The notes beneath the pieces were generated by a model. The model did not search any database, had not been told where the DNA came from, and worked only from the letters and a program-made list of their open reading frames with translations. From Lacisediminihabitans changchengi (GTDB taxonomy: Bacteria; Actinomycetota; Actinomycetes; Actinomycetales; Microbacteriaceae): a DNA stretch of 64,000 bases. Positions within the stretch are counted from its first letter, which is position 1; each line of letters starts with the position of its first letter. The position numbers and the translations under genes are program-made. The stretch is taken from positions 155,536 through 219,535 of the forward strand of contig NZ_JAEPES010000005.1 of NCBI RefSeq assembly GCF_016634425.1. The letters run 5' to 3'. Of the stretch, positions 1-7,860 are shown one piece after another.

Positions 1-1751
1 GCGATGTCGAGCAGCACCGTGCCGGAGGCGACAGTCGCGCCCACCGCCGCGGTGATGTTGCTCACCACGCCGTCCTTGTGCGCGGTGATGGGCTGCTCCA
101 TCTTCATCGCCTCGAGCACCAGGATGAGATCGCCCTTGACGACCGAATCGCCGGCCGCGACCGCGAGCTTGACGACGGTTGCCTGCATCGGCGCCTTCAC
201 CGAGTCACCGGTGGCAGAGGAGACCGCGCCGGAGCCGGCGTGGCGCTTCGGCGCGGCGGCCGCGGCGGGTACACCGGCAGCGACGGCTCCGAGACGGGCG
301 GGGAGGGAGACCTCGATGCGCTTGCCGTCCACCTCGACGACGATGTTCTGGCGCGCTGCGGGAGCCGCGGCATCCGGCAGCGACCCGCTCCACGGCTCGA
401 TGCCGCCCGCGAACTCGGTCTCGATCCAGCGCGTGTAGATGCGGAACGGGGAGTCGGTGAAGGCCGGGTCGCGCACGATCTTGCGGTGGAACGGCAACAC
501 GGTGGGGAGGCCAGCGACCTCGAACTCGTCGAGGGCGCGGCGGGCGCGCTCGAGGGCGTCCTCGCGGCTGGTGCCGGTGACGATCAGCTTGGCGAGCAGC
601 GAGTCGAAGGCGCCGCTGATCACATCTCCGGTGGTGACGCCACTGTCGACGCGCACGCCGGGGCCGCCGGGGAAGCGCAGGGTCTGCACCGGGCCGGGGG
701 AGGGGAGGAAGTTCAGTCCAGGGTCTTCGCCGTTGATGCGGAACTCGAAGGAGTGCCCCTCTGGCTTCGGGTCGTCGTAGTCGAGCACGCCGCCCTCGGC
801 GATGCGGAACTGCTCGCGCACCAGGTCGATGCCGGTGACCTCTTCGGAGACCGGATGCTCGACCTGCAGTCGCGTATTCACCTCGAGGAATGAGATGGTG
901 CCGTCTTTGGCGACCAGGAACTCGCAGGTGCCGGCACCGAGGTACCCGACCTCGCGCAGGATCGCCTTGGACGAGGTGTACAGCAGTTCGTTCTGCTCGT
1001 CGGTGAGGAACGGCGCGGGCGCCTCCTCCACCAGCTTCTGGTGGCGGCGCTGCAGGGAGCAGTCGCGCGTAGACACGACGACGACGTTGCCGTGGGCATC
1101 GGCGAGGCACTGCGTCTCGACGTGGCGCGGCTGGTCGAGGTACTTCTCCACGAAGCACTCGCCGCGACCGAAGGCGGCGACGGCCTCGCGAACGGCGGAG
1201 TCGAACAGTTCGGGCACCTCTTCGCGGGTGCGGGCGACCTTGAGGCCGCGACCGCCGCCACCGAACGCTGCCTTGATGGCGACTGGCAGGCCGTAGGTGT
1301 CGACGAACTCGAGCACCTCGTCGGCACCGGAGACGGGGTTGAGGGTTCCCGGGGCGAGCGGGGCGCCCACGCGCTCGGCGATGTGCCGCGCGGAGACCTT
1401 GTCACCGAGCTTCTCGATGGCGTCGGGGGAGGGGCCGATCCAGATTAGTCCGGCGTCGATGACGGCGCGGGCGAAGTCCGCGTTCTCGGCGAGGAAGCCG
1501 TAGCCGGGGTGCACCGCGTTGGCACCGGAGCGGCGTGCGATGGAGAGCACCTTGTCGATGCGCAGGTATGTGTCAGCGCTGGTCGCACCGTCGAGGGCGT
1601 AGGCCTCGTCGGCGAGCTTGACGTGCCGGGCATCCCGGTCTTGGTCGGCGTAGATGGCGACCGAGGCGATTCCGCTGTCCTTCGCTGCCCGGATTACTCG
1701 TACCGCGATTTCGCCACGGTTGGCGATAAGGACCTTCGTAATACTGGGCAT
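1..1751 (-). CDS. accBC: Acyl-CoA carboxylase alpha subunit (biotin carboxylase + BCCP), 3' end cut by window
   Basis: Carboxylates its own biotin using ATP and bicarbonate and passes the CO2 to AccD to make malonyl- or propionyl-derived CoA for lipid synthesis. The protein starts [20 protein letters not shown], the classic biotin carboxylase N-terminus. The ATP-grasp glycine loop GGGGRG lies near residues 164-169, and the biotinylation motif EAMKM is at residues 547-551 with K550 (codon 104-102). 583 codons are in the window, so only a few C-terminal residues can be missing. The ATG at 1751 is chosen because the family N-terminus begins there. A maf-like gene lies 79 bp upstream on the same strand. 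Substrate range (acetyl versus propionyl) cannot be read from this subunit. Confidence 0.95.
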   Translation of the reverse strand, partial: MPSITKVLIANRGEIAVRVIRAAKDSGIASVAIYADQDRDARHVKLADEAYALDGATSADTYLRIDKVLSIARRSGANAVHPGYGFLAENADFARAVIDAGLIWIGPSPDAIEKLGDKVSARHIAERVGAPLAPGTLNPVSGADEVLEFVDTYGLPVAIKAAFGGGGRGLKVARTREEVPELFDSAVREAVAAFGRGECFVEKYLDQPRHVETQCLADAHGNVVVVSTRDCSLQRRHQKLVEEAPAPFLTDEQNELLYTSSKAILREVGYLGAGTCEFLVAKDGTISFLEVNTRLQVEHPVSEEVTGIDLVREQFRIAEGGVLDYDDPKPEGHSFEFRINGEDPGLNFLPSPGPVQTLRFPGGPGVRVDSGVTTGDVISGAFDSLLAKLIVTGTSREDALERARRALDEFEVAGLPTVLPFHRKIVRDPAFTDSPFRIYTRWIETEFAGGIEPWSGSLPDAAAPAARQNIVVEVDGKRIEVSLPARLGAVAAGVPAAAAAPKRHAGSGAVSSATGDSVKAPMQATVVKLAVAAGDSVVKGDLILVLEAMKMEQPITAHKDGVVSNITAAVGATVASGTVLLDI

Positions 1752-1830
1752 AGTTCTTCAGCCTATTCGCAGTTCGGCGGCGCTCTTTGGTTGCCACCTA
1801 CAAAATGGGGTGGTTTACCCCTCCGAGACC

Positions 1831-2454
1831 CTACAACCCAGAGAGATTCCAGAGCGTGGGCCAGGCCACATCGAAGTCGAGAAAAAGCGACCGCAGTGTC
1901 GCCAGCGAGAGGCCGACGACCGCGTGCGGGTCGCCATCGACCGAACGGATGAACGGCGCCCCGAGACTGTCGATGGTGAACGCCCCGGCCACCAGCAACG
2001 GCTCCTCGGTGGCGACGTATGCGTCGATCTCGTCGTCGCTGATGTCGTCGGCGAAACTGACGGCCGCCGTCGCGACCGCCCCGACCGCGCCGTGCAGGAT
2101 GCCGCCCCGATGGTCGATCAGCCAATGGCCGGAGTGCAGGTGGCCGGTCCTGCCGCGCTGCAGCAGCCACCGCTCGCGCGCGACCTCGGGCAGATGCGGC
2201 TTGCCGTAGACGATCCCGTCGAGCTCGAAGGCGGAGTCTCCGCCCAGCACGAAGCCATCGACGGATGGCCCGAGAACCGCCTCGGCCTTGAGCCGCGCGA
2301 GCAACTGCACCATGTCCACCGGAGTGAGAGGCGAGGCGGCCGCGACCGCGGCATCCTCGTCCACATGAGAGGGCAAAACGACGGGTTCGATGCCCGCCGC
2401 CCGCAACGTCGCGAGCCGGGCGGGGGAGGTCGAGGCGAGGTACAGCCGGGTCAC
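1831..2454 (-). CDS. maf: Maf-like nucleoside triphosphate pyrophosphatase
   Basis: 207-residue cytosolic protein of the Maf/YhdE family, which hydrolyses non-canonical or modified nucleoside triphosphates. The GTG start at 2454 gives VTRLYLASTSPARLATLRAAG, matching the family signature S-x-S-P-x-R at the N-terminus. The second motif GGDSAFELDG followed by YGKP corresponds to the catalytic region normally written G-A/G-D-T/S-x-V-x-x-D-G. A longer reading exists upstream but would run into the divergent methyltransferase gene. It is transcribed toward accBC. In related actinobacteria maf sits inside the acyl-CoA carboxylase cluster, but here it is separated from accE by about 5.1 kb of opposite-strand genes. 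Length is normal for the family. Confidence 0.88.
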   Translation of the reverse strand: MTRLYLASTSPARLATLRAAGIEPVVLPSHVDEDAAVAAASPLTPVDMVQLLARLKAEAVLGPSVDGFVLGGDSAFELDGIVYGKPHLPEVARERWLLQRGRTGHLHSGHWLIDHRGGILHGAVGAVATAAVSFADDISDDEIDAYVATEEPLLVAGAFTIDSLGAPFIRSVDGDPHAVVGLSLATLRSLFLDFDVAWPTLWNLSGL

Positions 2455-2497
2455 GGGTGCGGGCTCCTGTTCAGTACGGGTGTGGTTAGCTCGAAGG

Positions 2498-3742
2498 ATG
2501 GGTGAAGCACGCGGTACGCAGGTCGAAATCGAGGTTACAGGCATCGCCCACGGGGGTATCTCGGTGGGGCGCCTCGACGGGCGTGTGGTCTTCGTCAGCG
2601 ACGCGATACCCGGTGAGACGGTGGTCGCCGAGGTGACGGATGACTCCAAGAAGTCGTTCTGGCGCGCCGACACCGTTCGCGTGCTGCAGGCCTCGCCGCA
2701 CCGCCGCGATCACGTCTGGGCCGAGGCATCCGTCGACCGCGCACCCGAGGACCGCGCCGGTGGCGCCGAGTTCGGACACATCGACTCCGCCCATCAGCGT
2801 GAGCTGAAGCGTCAGGTGATCACCGATTCCCTGCAGCGGATGGCCGGCATCGACCGTGACGTGGTCGTCGAGGCTCTGCCGGGCGCGGAGGACGGCACCG
2901 GATGGCGCACCCGCGTTCGCCTCCACGTCTCCGAGTCCGGAGTGGTCGGCCCGTACGCCGCGCGCTCGCACCGGGTGATCCCCGTTGAATCTCTGCCCTT
3001 GGCCGCGGCGGAGGCCCAGGTCATCGCGCCGCTGAGCGAGCAGTTCACCGGCGCCGACCACATCGACCTCGTCGTGCCGTCGGTTGGGAATCCGTTCGTG
3101 CTGCAGGGCAGTGCCGACCGCAAGGAGCGCCCCAAGGCGCAGCGAATCGTCGAGCGGGTGGGTGACCGCGAGTTCCGGCTGGATGTGCGCGGCTTCTGGC
3201 AGGTGCACCGCGACGCCGCGCAGACCCTCACCACCGCCGTTCAAGACGCCGTGGACGAGAACCTGTTCGACCCCCGCGCCGCGAACCTCGACCTCTATGG
3301 TGGCGTCGGCCTGCTCGCCGCTGCGGTCGGCGATCGGTTCGGCAACCACGTGCGCATCACCACGGTCGAGAGCGACCCCCACGCCACCGATCATGCCGCC
3401 GAGAACCTCGCCGAGTGGGTCGGCGCGAATGCCGTCACCGGTCGGGTGGAGCACTACCTGCGCGGTGTCCTGAAGGATGCCGGGGCCGCCGAGCGCGACC
3501 GCCTCACCCGGGCGACCGTCGTCCTCGACCCGCCGCGCTCCGGTGCCGGCAAGCAGGTCGTCGACCAGCTCGCCGAGTTGTCGCCCCAGCAGCTGGTCTA
3601 TGTGGCCTGCGACCCGGTGGCGCTCAGTCGTGACCTCGCCTTGTTCGCCGGCAAGGGGTACGACCTCACCGGCCTTCGCGCCTTCGATCTGTTTCCGAAC
3701 ACCCATCACGTGGAGGCCGTGGCCACTCTCGTGCGTCGCTGA
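2498..3742 (+). CDS. Class I SAM-dependent RNA methyltransferase, TrmA/RumA family
   Basis: 414 aa. The TRAM (OB-fold) domain is at residues ~5-65 and the methyltransferase fold is in the C-terminal half. SAM-binding motif I is LDLYGGVGLL (264-273), the DPPRSG loop is at 344-349, the nucleophile is Cys371 in YVACDPVALSRD, and the general base is probably Glu406 in HHVEAV. This pattern is that of m5U methyltransferases acting on 23S rRNA or tRNA. RumA-type members usually carry a 4Fe-4S cluster held by cysteines near residues 78-92; here that stretch reads VDRAPEDRAGGAEFGHI and has none, so the cluster is absent. The ATG at 2498 directly follows the divergent maf start; no strong Shine-Dalgarno is seen. 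The target base is not deducible. Confidence 0.88.
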   Translation: MGEARGTQVEIEVTGIAHGGISVGRLDGRVVFVSDAIPGETVVAEVTDDSKKSFWRADTVRVLQASPHRRDHVWAEASVDRAPEDRAGGAEFGHIDSAHQRELKRQVITDSLQRMAGIDRDVVVEALPGAEDGTGWRTRVRLHVSESGVVGPYAARSHRVIPVESLPLAAAEAQVIAPLSEQFTGADHIDLVVPSVGNPFVLQGSADRKERPKAQRIVERVGDREFRLDVRGFWQVHRDAAQTLTTAVQDAVDENLFDPRAANLDLYGGVGLLAAAVGDRFGNHVRITTVESDPHATDHAAENLAEWVGANAVTGRVEHYLRGVLKDAGAAERDRLTRATVVLDPPRSGAGKQVVDQLAELSPQQLVYVACDPVALSRDLALFAGKGYDLTGLRAFDLFPNTHHVEAVATLVRR

Positions 3743-3800
3743 GCACTCCTGCTGTTTCGCCGCGTCGCTGAGAGTCCGCAGGGGTGCGCGACCAGTACCA

Positions 3801-3829
3801 TTGACTTCAGAACAGCCCCGCGGTATCAG
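3801..3829 (+). promoter_or_regulatory. Candidate sigma-70-type promoter for the response regulator operon
   Basis: TTGACT (3801-3806), a 17-bp spacer and TATCAG (3824-3829) lie 24 bp before the ATG at 3854. The -35 is near consensus; the -10 lacks the final T. An AGGA ribosome-binding site follows at about 3842. This is inferred from motif and spacing only. Confidence 0.45.
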
Positions 3830-3853
3830 CACCGCGAGAGACAGGATCCACTC

Positions 3854-4558
3854 ATGGTGCAGGTGACGGAAGAAGAAACTATCGCGGCGGTGAACCGCAC
3901 GGGAGTGCGGGTCTCGGTAGTCGACGACCACGAGTCGGTCCGCCTCGGATTGAAGGCAGCCTGCATCGAGGCCGGGTTCGAATTCGTTCTGGCCGCGGCA
4001 TCCGTTCAGGAGTTCGTCGACAACCTCGACGGACGCGAGAACGACGTCGTCGTGCTCGACCTCTCCCTGGGCGACGGCTCGACGGTCACCGAGAACGTCA
4101 AGCGCGTGATGGCGACCGGTTCTGCCGTCTTGATCCACAGCATCGCCGACCGCGTCGCATCGGTGCGTGAAGCACTCGCCGCCGGAGCCGCCGGAGTCAT
4201 CCCCAAGTCGTCTGCCACCAAGACCGTCATTTCGGCGGTCGAGACCGTGGCCCGCGGTGACGTGCTGAACAACCTCGAGTGGGCGACGGCGATCGACGCC
4301 GACCGAGACTTCGCCAAGGCACAGCTCGGTCGTCGCGAGCGCGAGATCCTTCACCTCTACGCCTCGGGTCTTCCGCTGAAACTCGCCGCTCAGCAGCTCG
4401 GCATCGGATATTCGACCGCGCGGGAGTACCTCGACCGGATCCGCGTCAAGTACGTCGAGGTCGGTCGCCCGGCGCCCACCAAGGTCGATCTGCTCCGCCG
4501 CGCGGTCGAAGATGGCATCCTTCCTGGTCTCGACCCTGACGGCGGCGATGGCCGCTAG
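3854..4558 (+). CDS. LuxR/NarL-like two-component response regulator
   Basis: 234 aa cytosolic transcription regulator. The receiver domain covers residues ~17-140, with acidic pair D24/D25, phospho-acceptor Asp69 in VVVLDLSL and conserved Lys118 in GVIPKSS. A C-terminal helix-turn-helix follows (~155-200; LGRREREILHLYASGLPLK), resembling the LuxR/sigma-4 type although the recognition helix is divergent. The preceding promoter candidate and AGGA ribosome-binding site support the ATG at 3854. The histidine kinase gene overlaps its 3' end, so the two form a cognate pair. Target genes are unknown. Confidence 0.88.
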   Translation: MVQVTEEETIAAVNRTGVRVSVVDDHESVRLGLKAACIEAGFEFVLAAASVQEFVDNLDGRENDVVVLDLSLGDGSTVTENVKRVMATGSAVLIHSIADRVASVREALAAGAAGVIPKSSATKTVISAVETVARGDVLNNLEWATAIDADRDFAKAQLGRREREILHLYASGLPLKLAAQQLGIGYSTAREYLDRIRVKYVEVGRPAPTKVDLLRRAVEDGILPGLDPDGGDGR

Positions 4559-5831
4559 CCGGGCGTCGTACCCCGGCCGCCCGCCCGCCCCACAGCCGAC
4601 GCAGGCCAAACAGCCGCGCAACCCGATCAGTCGGCGGCAGATCGAAGCCGTTGCCTCGCGATCCGTCGCGATGTTCGGCCTCGTGTTCGGCGCTCAGACC
4701 GTCCCGGCCACGCTCGAGCAGATGAATCTGCTGCGCCCCGGATGGGCGTTGGTCTTCGTGATCGCCATCTACGGCGGGCTGCTGGTGAGCGTGGTGTGCT
4801 CCATCGCCCGTCGTTTCGTGCGCGAGATCAACACCTACATCGCGGCGGTGTTTCTCCTCGCGATGGTCGCCTGGCCGTTCGTCACGCTAAATCCGCAGGC
4901 TGTCGCCGCGGAAAGGCCATGGCTCTGGTATCTGTGCACGGTCGCTACAGCCTGCGCTGCCGTGGCGTTCTCCAGCTGGGTCGCTACCGGCTACCTGTTC
5001 GTCGCGCCGATTGCCTACGGCATTGTGCGAATGCTGCCGTCGGGCGGGGGCAAAAGCATCGAATCCGCCGGACTCGATGTCGCCTACGCGGTGGTGTTGG
5101 GCGGCGCCGTGCTGCTCATCATCACCCTGCTGCGCCAGGCGTCCGGTTCGGTAGACACGGCACAGTCCACGGCGCTCTCCCGCTACGCCCACGCGGTTCG
5201 ACAGCACGCGACGGAACTCGAACGCGTGCAGGTCGACGCGATCGTGCATGACAGCGTGCTGACGACCCTGCTCTCCGCTGCCCGTGCCTACACCCCCGAG
5301 GCCAAGGAGTTGGCCACCCGCATGGCCGGCGACGCCATGGGGCATTTGAAGGATGCCGCAGCCGCCACCCCAGACGACGACGCGACGGTGAGCCTGTCGC
5401 AGCTCACCCAGCGCATCATCGGGGCGTCGGCGACTCAGCCCGCGCCGTTCGAGCTGCGAACGCGCGACATCGAGCCTGGAAGCATCCCGGCACAGTCCGC
5501 TGAAGCGGTGTACTCCGCCGCGGTGCAGGCGATGGTGAACAGCCTGCAGCATGCCGGCGACGAGGGCGTCACGCGCTGGCTTGCGATTCGAGGATCCGCC
5601 GACGGCGGTATCCAGGTGGATGTCGGCGACACCGGGTCCGGGTTCACCCTGAAGAACGTGCCGACCGAGCGGATCGGAGTGCGGGTGTCGATCATCGAGC
5701 GGGTGGCGAATGCCGGCGGGCTGGTGCGGGTCGACTCGGCACCCGGCGCGGGGACGGTCGTCAGCATCCGGTGGCCGCGTCCACAGCTGCCGGACCCTGC
5801 CGACATCGTCCTCGGGGAGGTGACCGCGTGA
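4548..5831 (+). CDS. Membrane sensor histidine kinase
   Basis: About 427 aa. Hydrophobic segments fill residues ~35-195 (several TM helices, no large extracellular domain). They are followed by a dimerisation helix with VHDSVLTTLL, the HD-x-x-L arrangement of NarX/DesK-type kinases, and a HATPase domain with N-box AMVNSLQHAGD and G1 box VDVGDTGSGF. The chosen ATG at 4548 overlaps the regulator stop by 11 bases; an ATG at 4512 in the same frame would add 12 residues, and neither has a clear ribosome-binding site. It overlaps the next gene by GTGA. It presumably phosphorylates the adjacent response regulator; the signal is unknown. Confidence 0.85.
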   Translation: MAASRASYPGRPPAPQPTQAKQPRNPISRRQIEAVASRSVAMFGLVFGAQTVPATLEQMNLLRPGWALVFVIAIYGGLLVSVVCSIARRFVREINTYIAAVFLLAMVAWPFVTLNPQAVAAERPWLWYLCTVATACAAVAFSSWVATGYLFVAPIAYGIVRMLPSGGGKSIESAGLDVAYAVVLGGAVLLIITLLRQASGSVDTAQSTALSRYAHAVRQHATELERVQVDAIVHDSVLTTLLSAARAYTPEAKELATRMAGDAMGHLKDAAAATPDDDATVSLSQLTQRIIGASATQPAPFELRTRDIEPGSIPAQSAEAVYSAAVQAMVNSLQHAGDEGVTRWLAIRGSADGGIQVDVGDTGSGFTLKNVPTERIGVRVSIIERVANAGGLVRVDSAPGAGTVVSIRWPRPQLPDPADIVLGEVTA

Positions 5832-6874
5832 TCATCAGCGTTCCGCGCTACCTGATCGTCACCCTCGCAGCCGTGTTCTCGGCCTATCACCTCGTGCTCG
5901 CGGCGGTATCGATCTCGGTGCCGACGGAGAAAGGGCCGTATATCGCGGCGATGGTGCTCTACGGGATCGCGACCGTTGCCAGCCTGTGGCTGACGAAGCG
6001 GCCGCGGATGCCGATCTGGTTGGGCGCCTTCAACGTGGCCGTCGCACTGGCGGTGCCGCTGCTCGTGACGAGTGTGGTCCAGACCGTGCCCAAAGATAGC
6101 TATGCGGCCTGGCACACCGCGGCCATCGGAACCCTGATGGTGATCACCTCGACCCGCAGGCGACAGGTGTTCGCGTTCATCGGCACGGGCATCCTGATCG
6201 TGCAGACGGTGGTGTGGCAGGGGCCGGGCGGACTGGTGGCGTATGGCGTGATCGGCAGCACCGTCTGGGTGGCGATCTCGTTCGCACTGTCGCTCTCGCT
6301 GACCAAGGCCGACCGTGACGCGCGCCAGTACGCCCTCGCCGAACGCGAGGCGGTGGAGTGGCGGGCCGCGCAGGAGGCCCACGTGAGCGAGCGGCAGTTC
6401 CGACTCGGTCAGACCAGCAGGATGGCCCTTCCGATGCTGCGTCAGATCGTCGCGTCCCAGGGCGAGCTGACCGAGGGCCAACGCCTGGAGTGTCTCCACC
6501 TCGAGGGCGCGATCCGCGATGAGATCCGCGGACGAAAGCTCCTCAATGACCGCGTGCGCGAACAGGTGATGATTGCCCGGCGTAATGGCACCGTTGTCAC
6601 GCTGCTCGACGAGGGTGGCCTCGACGACCTGGAGGATGACGAGCTAGACCGCGTACTCAACCAACTCGCCGACGCCATCCGCGACACGGAGACCGAGAAG
6701 CTGATCGTGCGCACGGTTCCCGAGGGATCGGACGTCGCCGTCACGGTGGTTGGCCTGAGTACCCCCGACGATGGGCACGCGAACGCCCTGGGCAGCCACG
6801 CCGACGATGACGACGACGAAGACAGCGTCGATCTCTGGCTCGAGATTCCGCGCACCCTCGAACCCGCATCCTGA
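5828..6874 (+). CDS. Membrane protein with kinase-like cytoplasmic region, third gene of the two-component operon
   Basis: 348 aa, GTG start overlapping the kinase stop (GTGA). Residues ~5-160 contain about five to six TM helices, followed by a charged helical stretch (~165-235) that looks like the dimerisation linker of a sensor kinase. The C-terminal ~110 residues have a short mixed fold and an Asp-rich run (ADDDDDED) before the end. No HATPase N or G boxes and no convincing phospho-accepting histidine are visible. It may be an accessory or degenerate sensor that modulates the neighbouring kinase. I do not recognise a named family; the operon position is the best clue. Confidence 0.7.
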   Translation: MIISVPRYLIVTLAAVFSAYHLVLAAVSISVPTEKGPYIAAMVLYGIATVASLWLTKRPRMPIWLGAFNVAVALAVPLLVTSVVQTVPKDSYAAWHTAAIGTLMVITSTRRRQVFAFIGTGILIVQTVVWQGPGGLVAYGVIGSTVWVAISFALSLSLTKADRDARQYALAEREAVEWRAAQEAHVSERQFRLGQTSRMALPMLRQIVASQGELTEGQRLECLHLEGAIRDEIRGRKLLNDRVREQVMIARRNGTVVTLLDEGGLDDLEDDELDRVLNQLADAIRDTETEKLIVRTVPEGSDVAVTVVGLSTPDDGHANALGSHADDDDDEDSVDLWLEIPRTLEPAS

Positions 6875-6916
6875 GCCGCGCAGCCTCCTCACGCCCTCGT
6901 TTCTGCGCGCGCGAGC

Positions 6917-6983
6917 TTCCGCGCGCTCACTTCCGAACGCGCTCGGCACCTCACACCCTCACTTCCGCGCGCTCACTTCCGAA
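6917..6983. repeat. Two exact 22-bp direct repeats
   Basis: The 22-mer beginning CTTCCGCGCGCTCACTTCC occurs at 6917-6938 and again at 6962-6983 (45-bp period). The second copy runs into the left arm of the hairpin at 6976-7062. Its core TTCCGCGC recurs at 7013-7020 and, inverted, in the tandem array at 7076-7155. Confidence 0.85.
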
Positions 6984-7062
6984 ATGAAGGTGAATTTCGA
7001 GCGACACACCTTTTCCGCGCAGAATGACGGCGTGTCGTGACGAATTGCCTTCATTTCGGAAG
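6976..7062. repeat. Long imperfect inverted repeat (hairpin)
   Basis: The left arm (6976-7010) and right arm (7029-7062) are complementary. The outer 15 bases CTTCCGAAATGAAGG / CCTTCATTTCGGAAG match perfectly, and an inner CGACACACC / GGCGTGTCG block has one mismatch. The loop is 18 bases. There is no T-run after either arm, so it is not an ordinary intrinsic terminator. Confidence 0.85.
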
Positions 7063-7075
7063 GGGGGCGGACGGG

Positions 7076-7155
7076 ACGGGCGCGGAAATACGTCGACGGG
7101 CGCGGAAATGCCTCAACGGGCGCGGAGATGCGTCGACGGGCGCGGAAATACCTCA
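7076..7155. repeat. Four-unit 20-bp tandem array
   Basis: Units start at 7076, 7096, 7116 and 7136 and share ACGGGCGCGGAAATRC. The last five bases alternate CGTCG / CCTCA / CGTCG / CCTCA, giving a 40-bp higher-order period. The GCGCGGAA core is the reverse complement of the TTCCGCGC core found left of the hairpin. Confidence 0.85.
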
Positions 7156-7195
7156 CTGGACACGGAGAACGGATGCCGCGGGCCGTTAACGGAAG

Positions 7196-7225
7196 AGCGG
7201 GACCGGCCCGAAGGCCGGTCCCGCT
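7196..7225. terminator. Perfect 13-bp stem with CGAA tetraloop
   Basis: AGCGGGACCGGCC (7196-7208), loop CGAA, GGCCGGTCCCGCT (7213-7225). This is a very stable stem located between two convergent transcription units, so it could serve as a bidirectional terminator. No clear U-tract follows, so the assignment is an inference. Confidence 0.5.
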
Positions 7226-7233
7226 TCAAACCC

Positions 7234-7270
7234 CGGGTCAGAGCGATAACCCGAATATCGCCCTGACCCG
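7234..7270. repeat. 14-bp hairpin with one mismatch
   Basis: CGGGTCAGAGCGAT (7234-7247) pairs with ATCGCCCTGACCCG (7257-7270) around a 9-base loop. It is the second of three consecutive hairpins in the convergent gap. Confidence 0.7.
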
Positions 7271-7278
7271 CCCCCAAG

Positions 7279-7310
7279 TCGTTAGCCCGCTTACCCTAGT
7301 CGGCTAACGA
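7279..7310. repeat. 9-bp perfect hairpin
   Basis: TCGTTAGCC (7279-7287) pairs with GGCTAACGA (7302-7310) around a 14-base loop. It is the third consecutive stem after 7196-7225 and 7234-7270. Confidence 0.65.
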
Positions 7311-7608
7311 TCTGGTGGTGTAACTCGATGAGAAACACCTAGCACCATCAATAATGCAAGCTGAGGGCCGCTCCGAAAAGTCGACACTTAGGAGGACCAC
7401 CGGGGCCAAATTCTGTACCCCGGCGGTCGCTGCACCCCTGAAAATCCCTAGAATTAGGGCGGATGCCAACGGAATGCGGGGCACAAAGGGTCACATCCGG
7501 TTGATCTCATCGATAGATGGGGACAGACAGGATATTTCACTCGCGCGCACCTGTGGAATCGATGCTCGCCCCGGCAGAACAGAGACCCGCGTCGAACCGA
7601 GTTGCGAC
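7311..7608. other. Intergenic stretch with no supported gene
   Basis: It lies between the hairpin cluster and accE. Short open frames on both strands lack family-like sequence, a ribosome-binding site or codon bias. No RNA gene, riboswitch or mobile element was recognised. Confidence 0.5.
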
Positions 7609-7860
7609 TCAGGTCGAGAAGCTCCGCCAGGCCCCGAATCCCGGCCGCAGCGGGCGGCGGATGGGGCGCTGGCTGCGCTGCCAGGCTGACTGACCGGTGT
7701 GAGCGGATGCCGCAGCAGCGAGGGCGTGCTCCTCATCCTGCGCTTCCTCGACCATCGCCAACACCACCGCGGTGACCGCGGCGAGCTCGGTGGGGGTGGG
7801 GTCGCCCGAGATCACGCGGAAACCCGCGAGGGGGTCATCCGTCGACGGTTCTGAACTCAC
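7609..7860 (-). CDS. accE: Acyl-CoA carboxylase epsilon subunit
   Basis: 83-aa small protein whose GTG start overlaps the accD stop by GTGA. Actinobacterial AccE/PccE proteins stabilise the alpha-beta carboxylase complex. They are recognised by position after accD, small size, a disordered N-terminus and a short core of the form F-x-V-x-x-G-x-P-T-x-E-E/L-A-A, seen here as [20 protein letters not shown] (residues ~14-33). The tail is Arg/Trp-rich ([16 protein letters not shown]), also typical of the family. It is therefore a partner of AccD and AccBC even though accBC is now 5.9 kb away. Confidence 0.85.
   Translation of the reverse strand: MSSEPSTDDPLAGFRVISGDPTPTELAAVTAVVLAMVEEAQDEEHALAAAASAHTGQSAWQRSQRPIRRPLRPGFGAWRSFST

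Noticed and set aside
2486..4621. 711-codon open frame on the minus strand
   Set aside because: It is antisense to the trmA-like and response regulator genes, and its translation is Arg/Gly/Asp-rich low-information sequence typical of GC-rich shadows.
7076..7155. Four-unit 20-bp array considered as a CRISPR
   Set aside because: Units are contiguous with no unique spacers, and no cas genes are nearby.
7311..7608. Possible tRNA or structured RNA in the spacer
   Set aside because: No cloverleaf, T-loop consensus or known RNA family motif could be found by reading.
7354..7689. 111-codon plus-strand open frame in the convergent gap
   Set aside because: There is no family resemblance or ribosome-binding site, and it overlaps the 3' end of accE.
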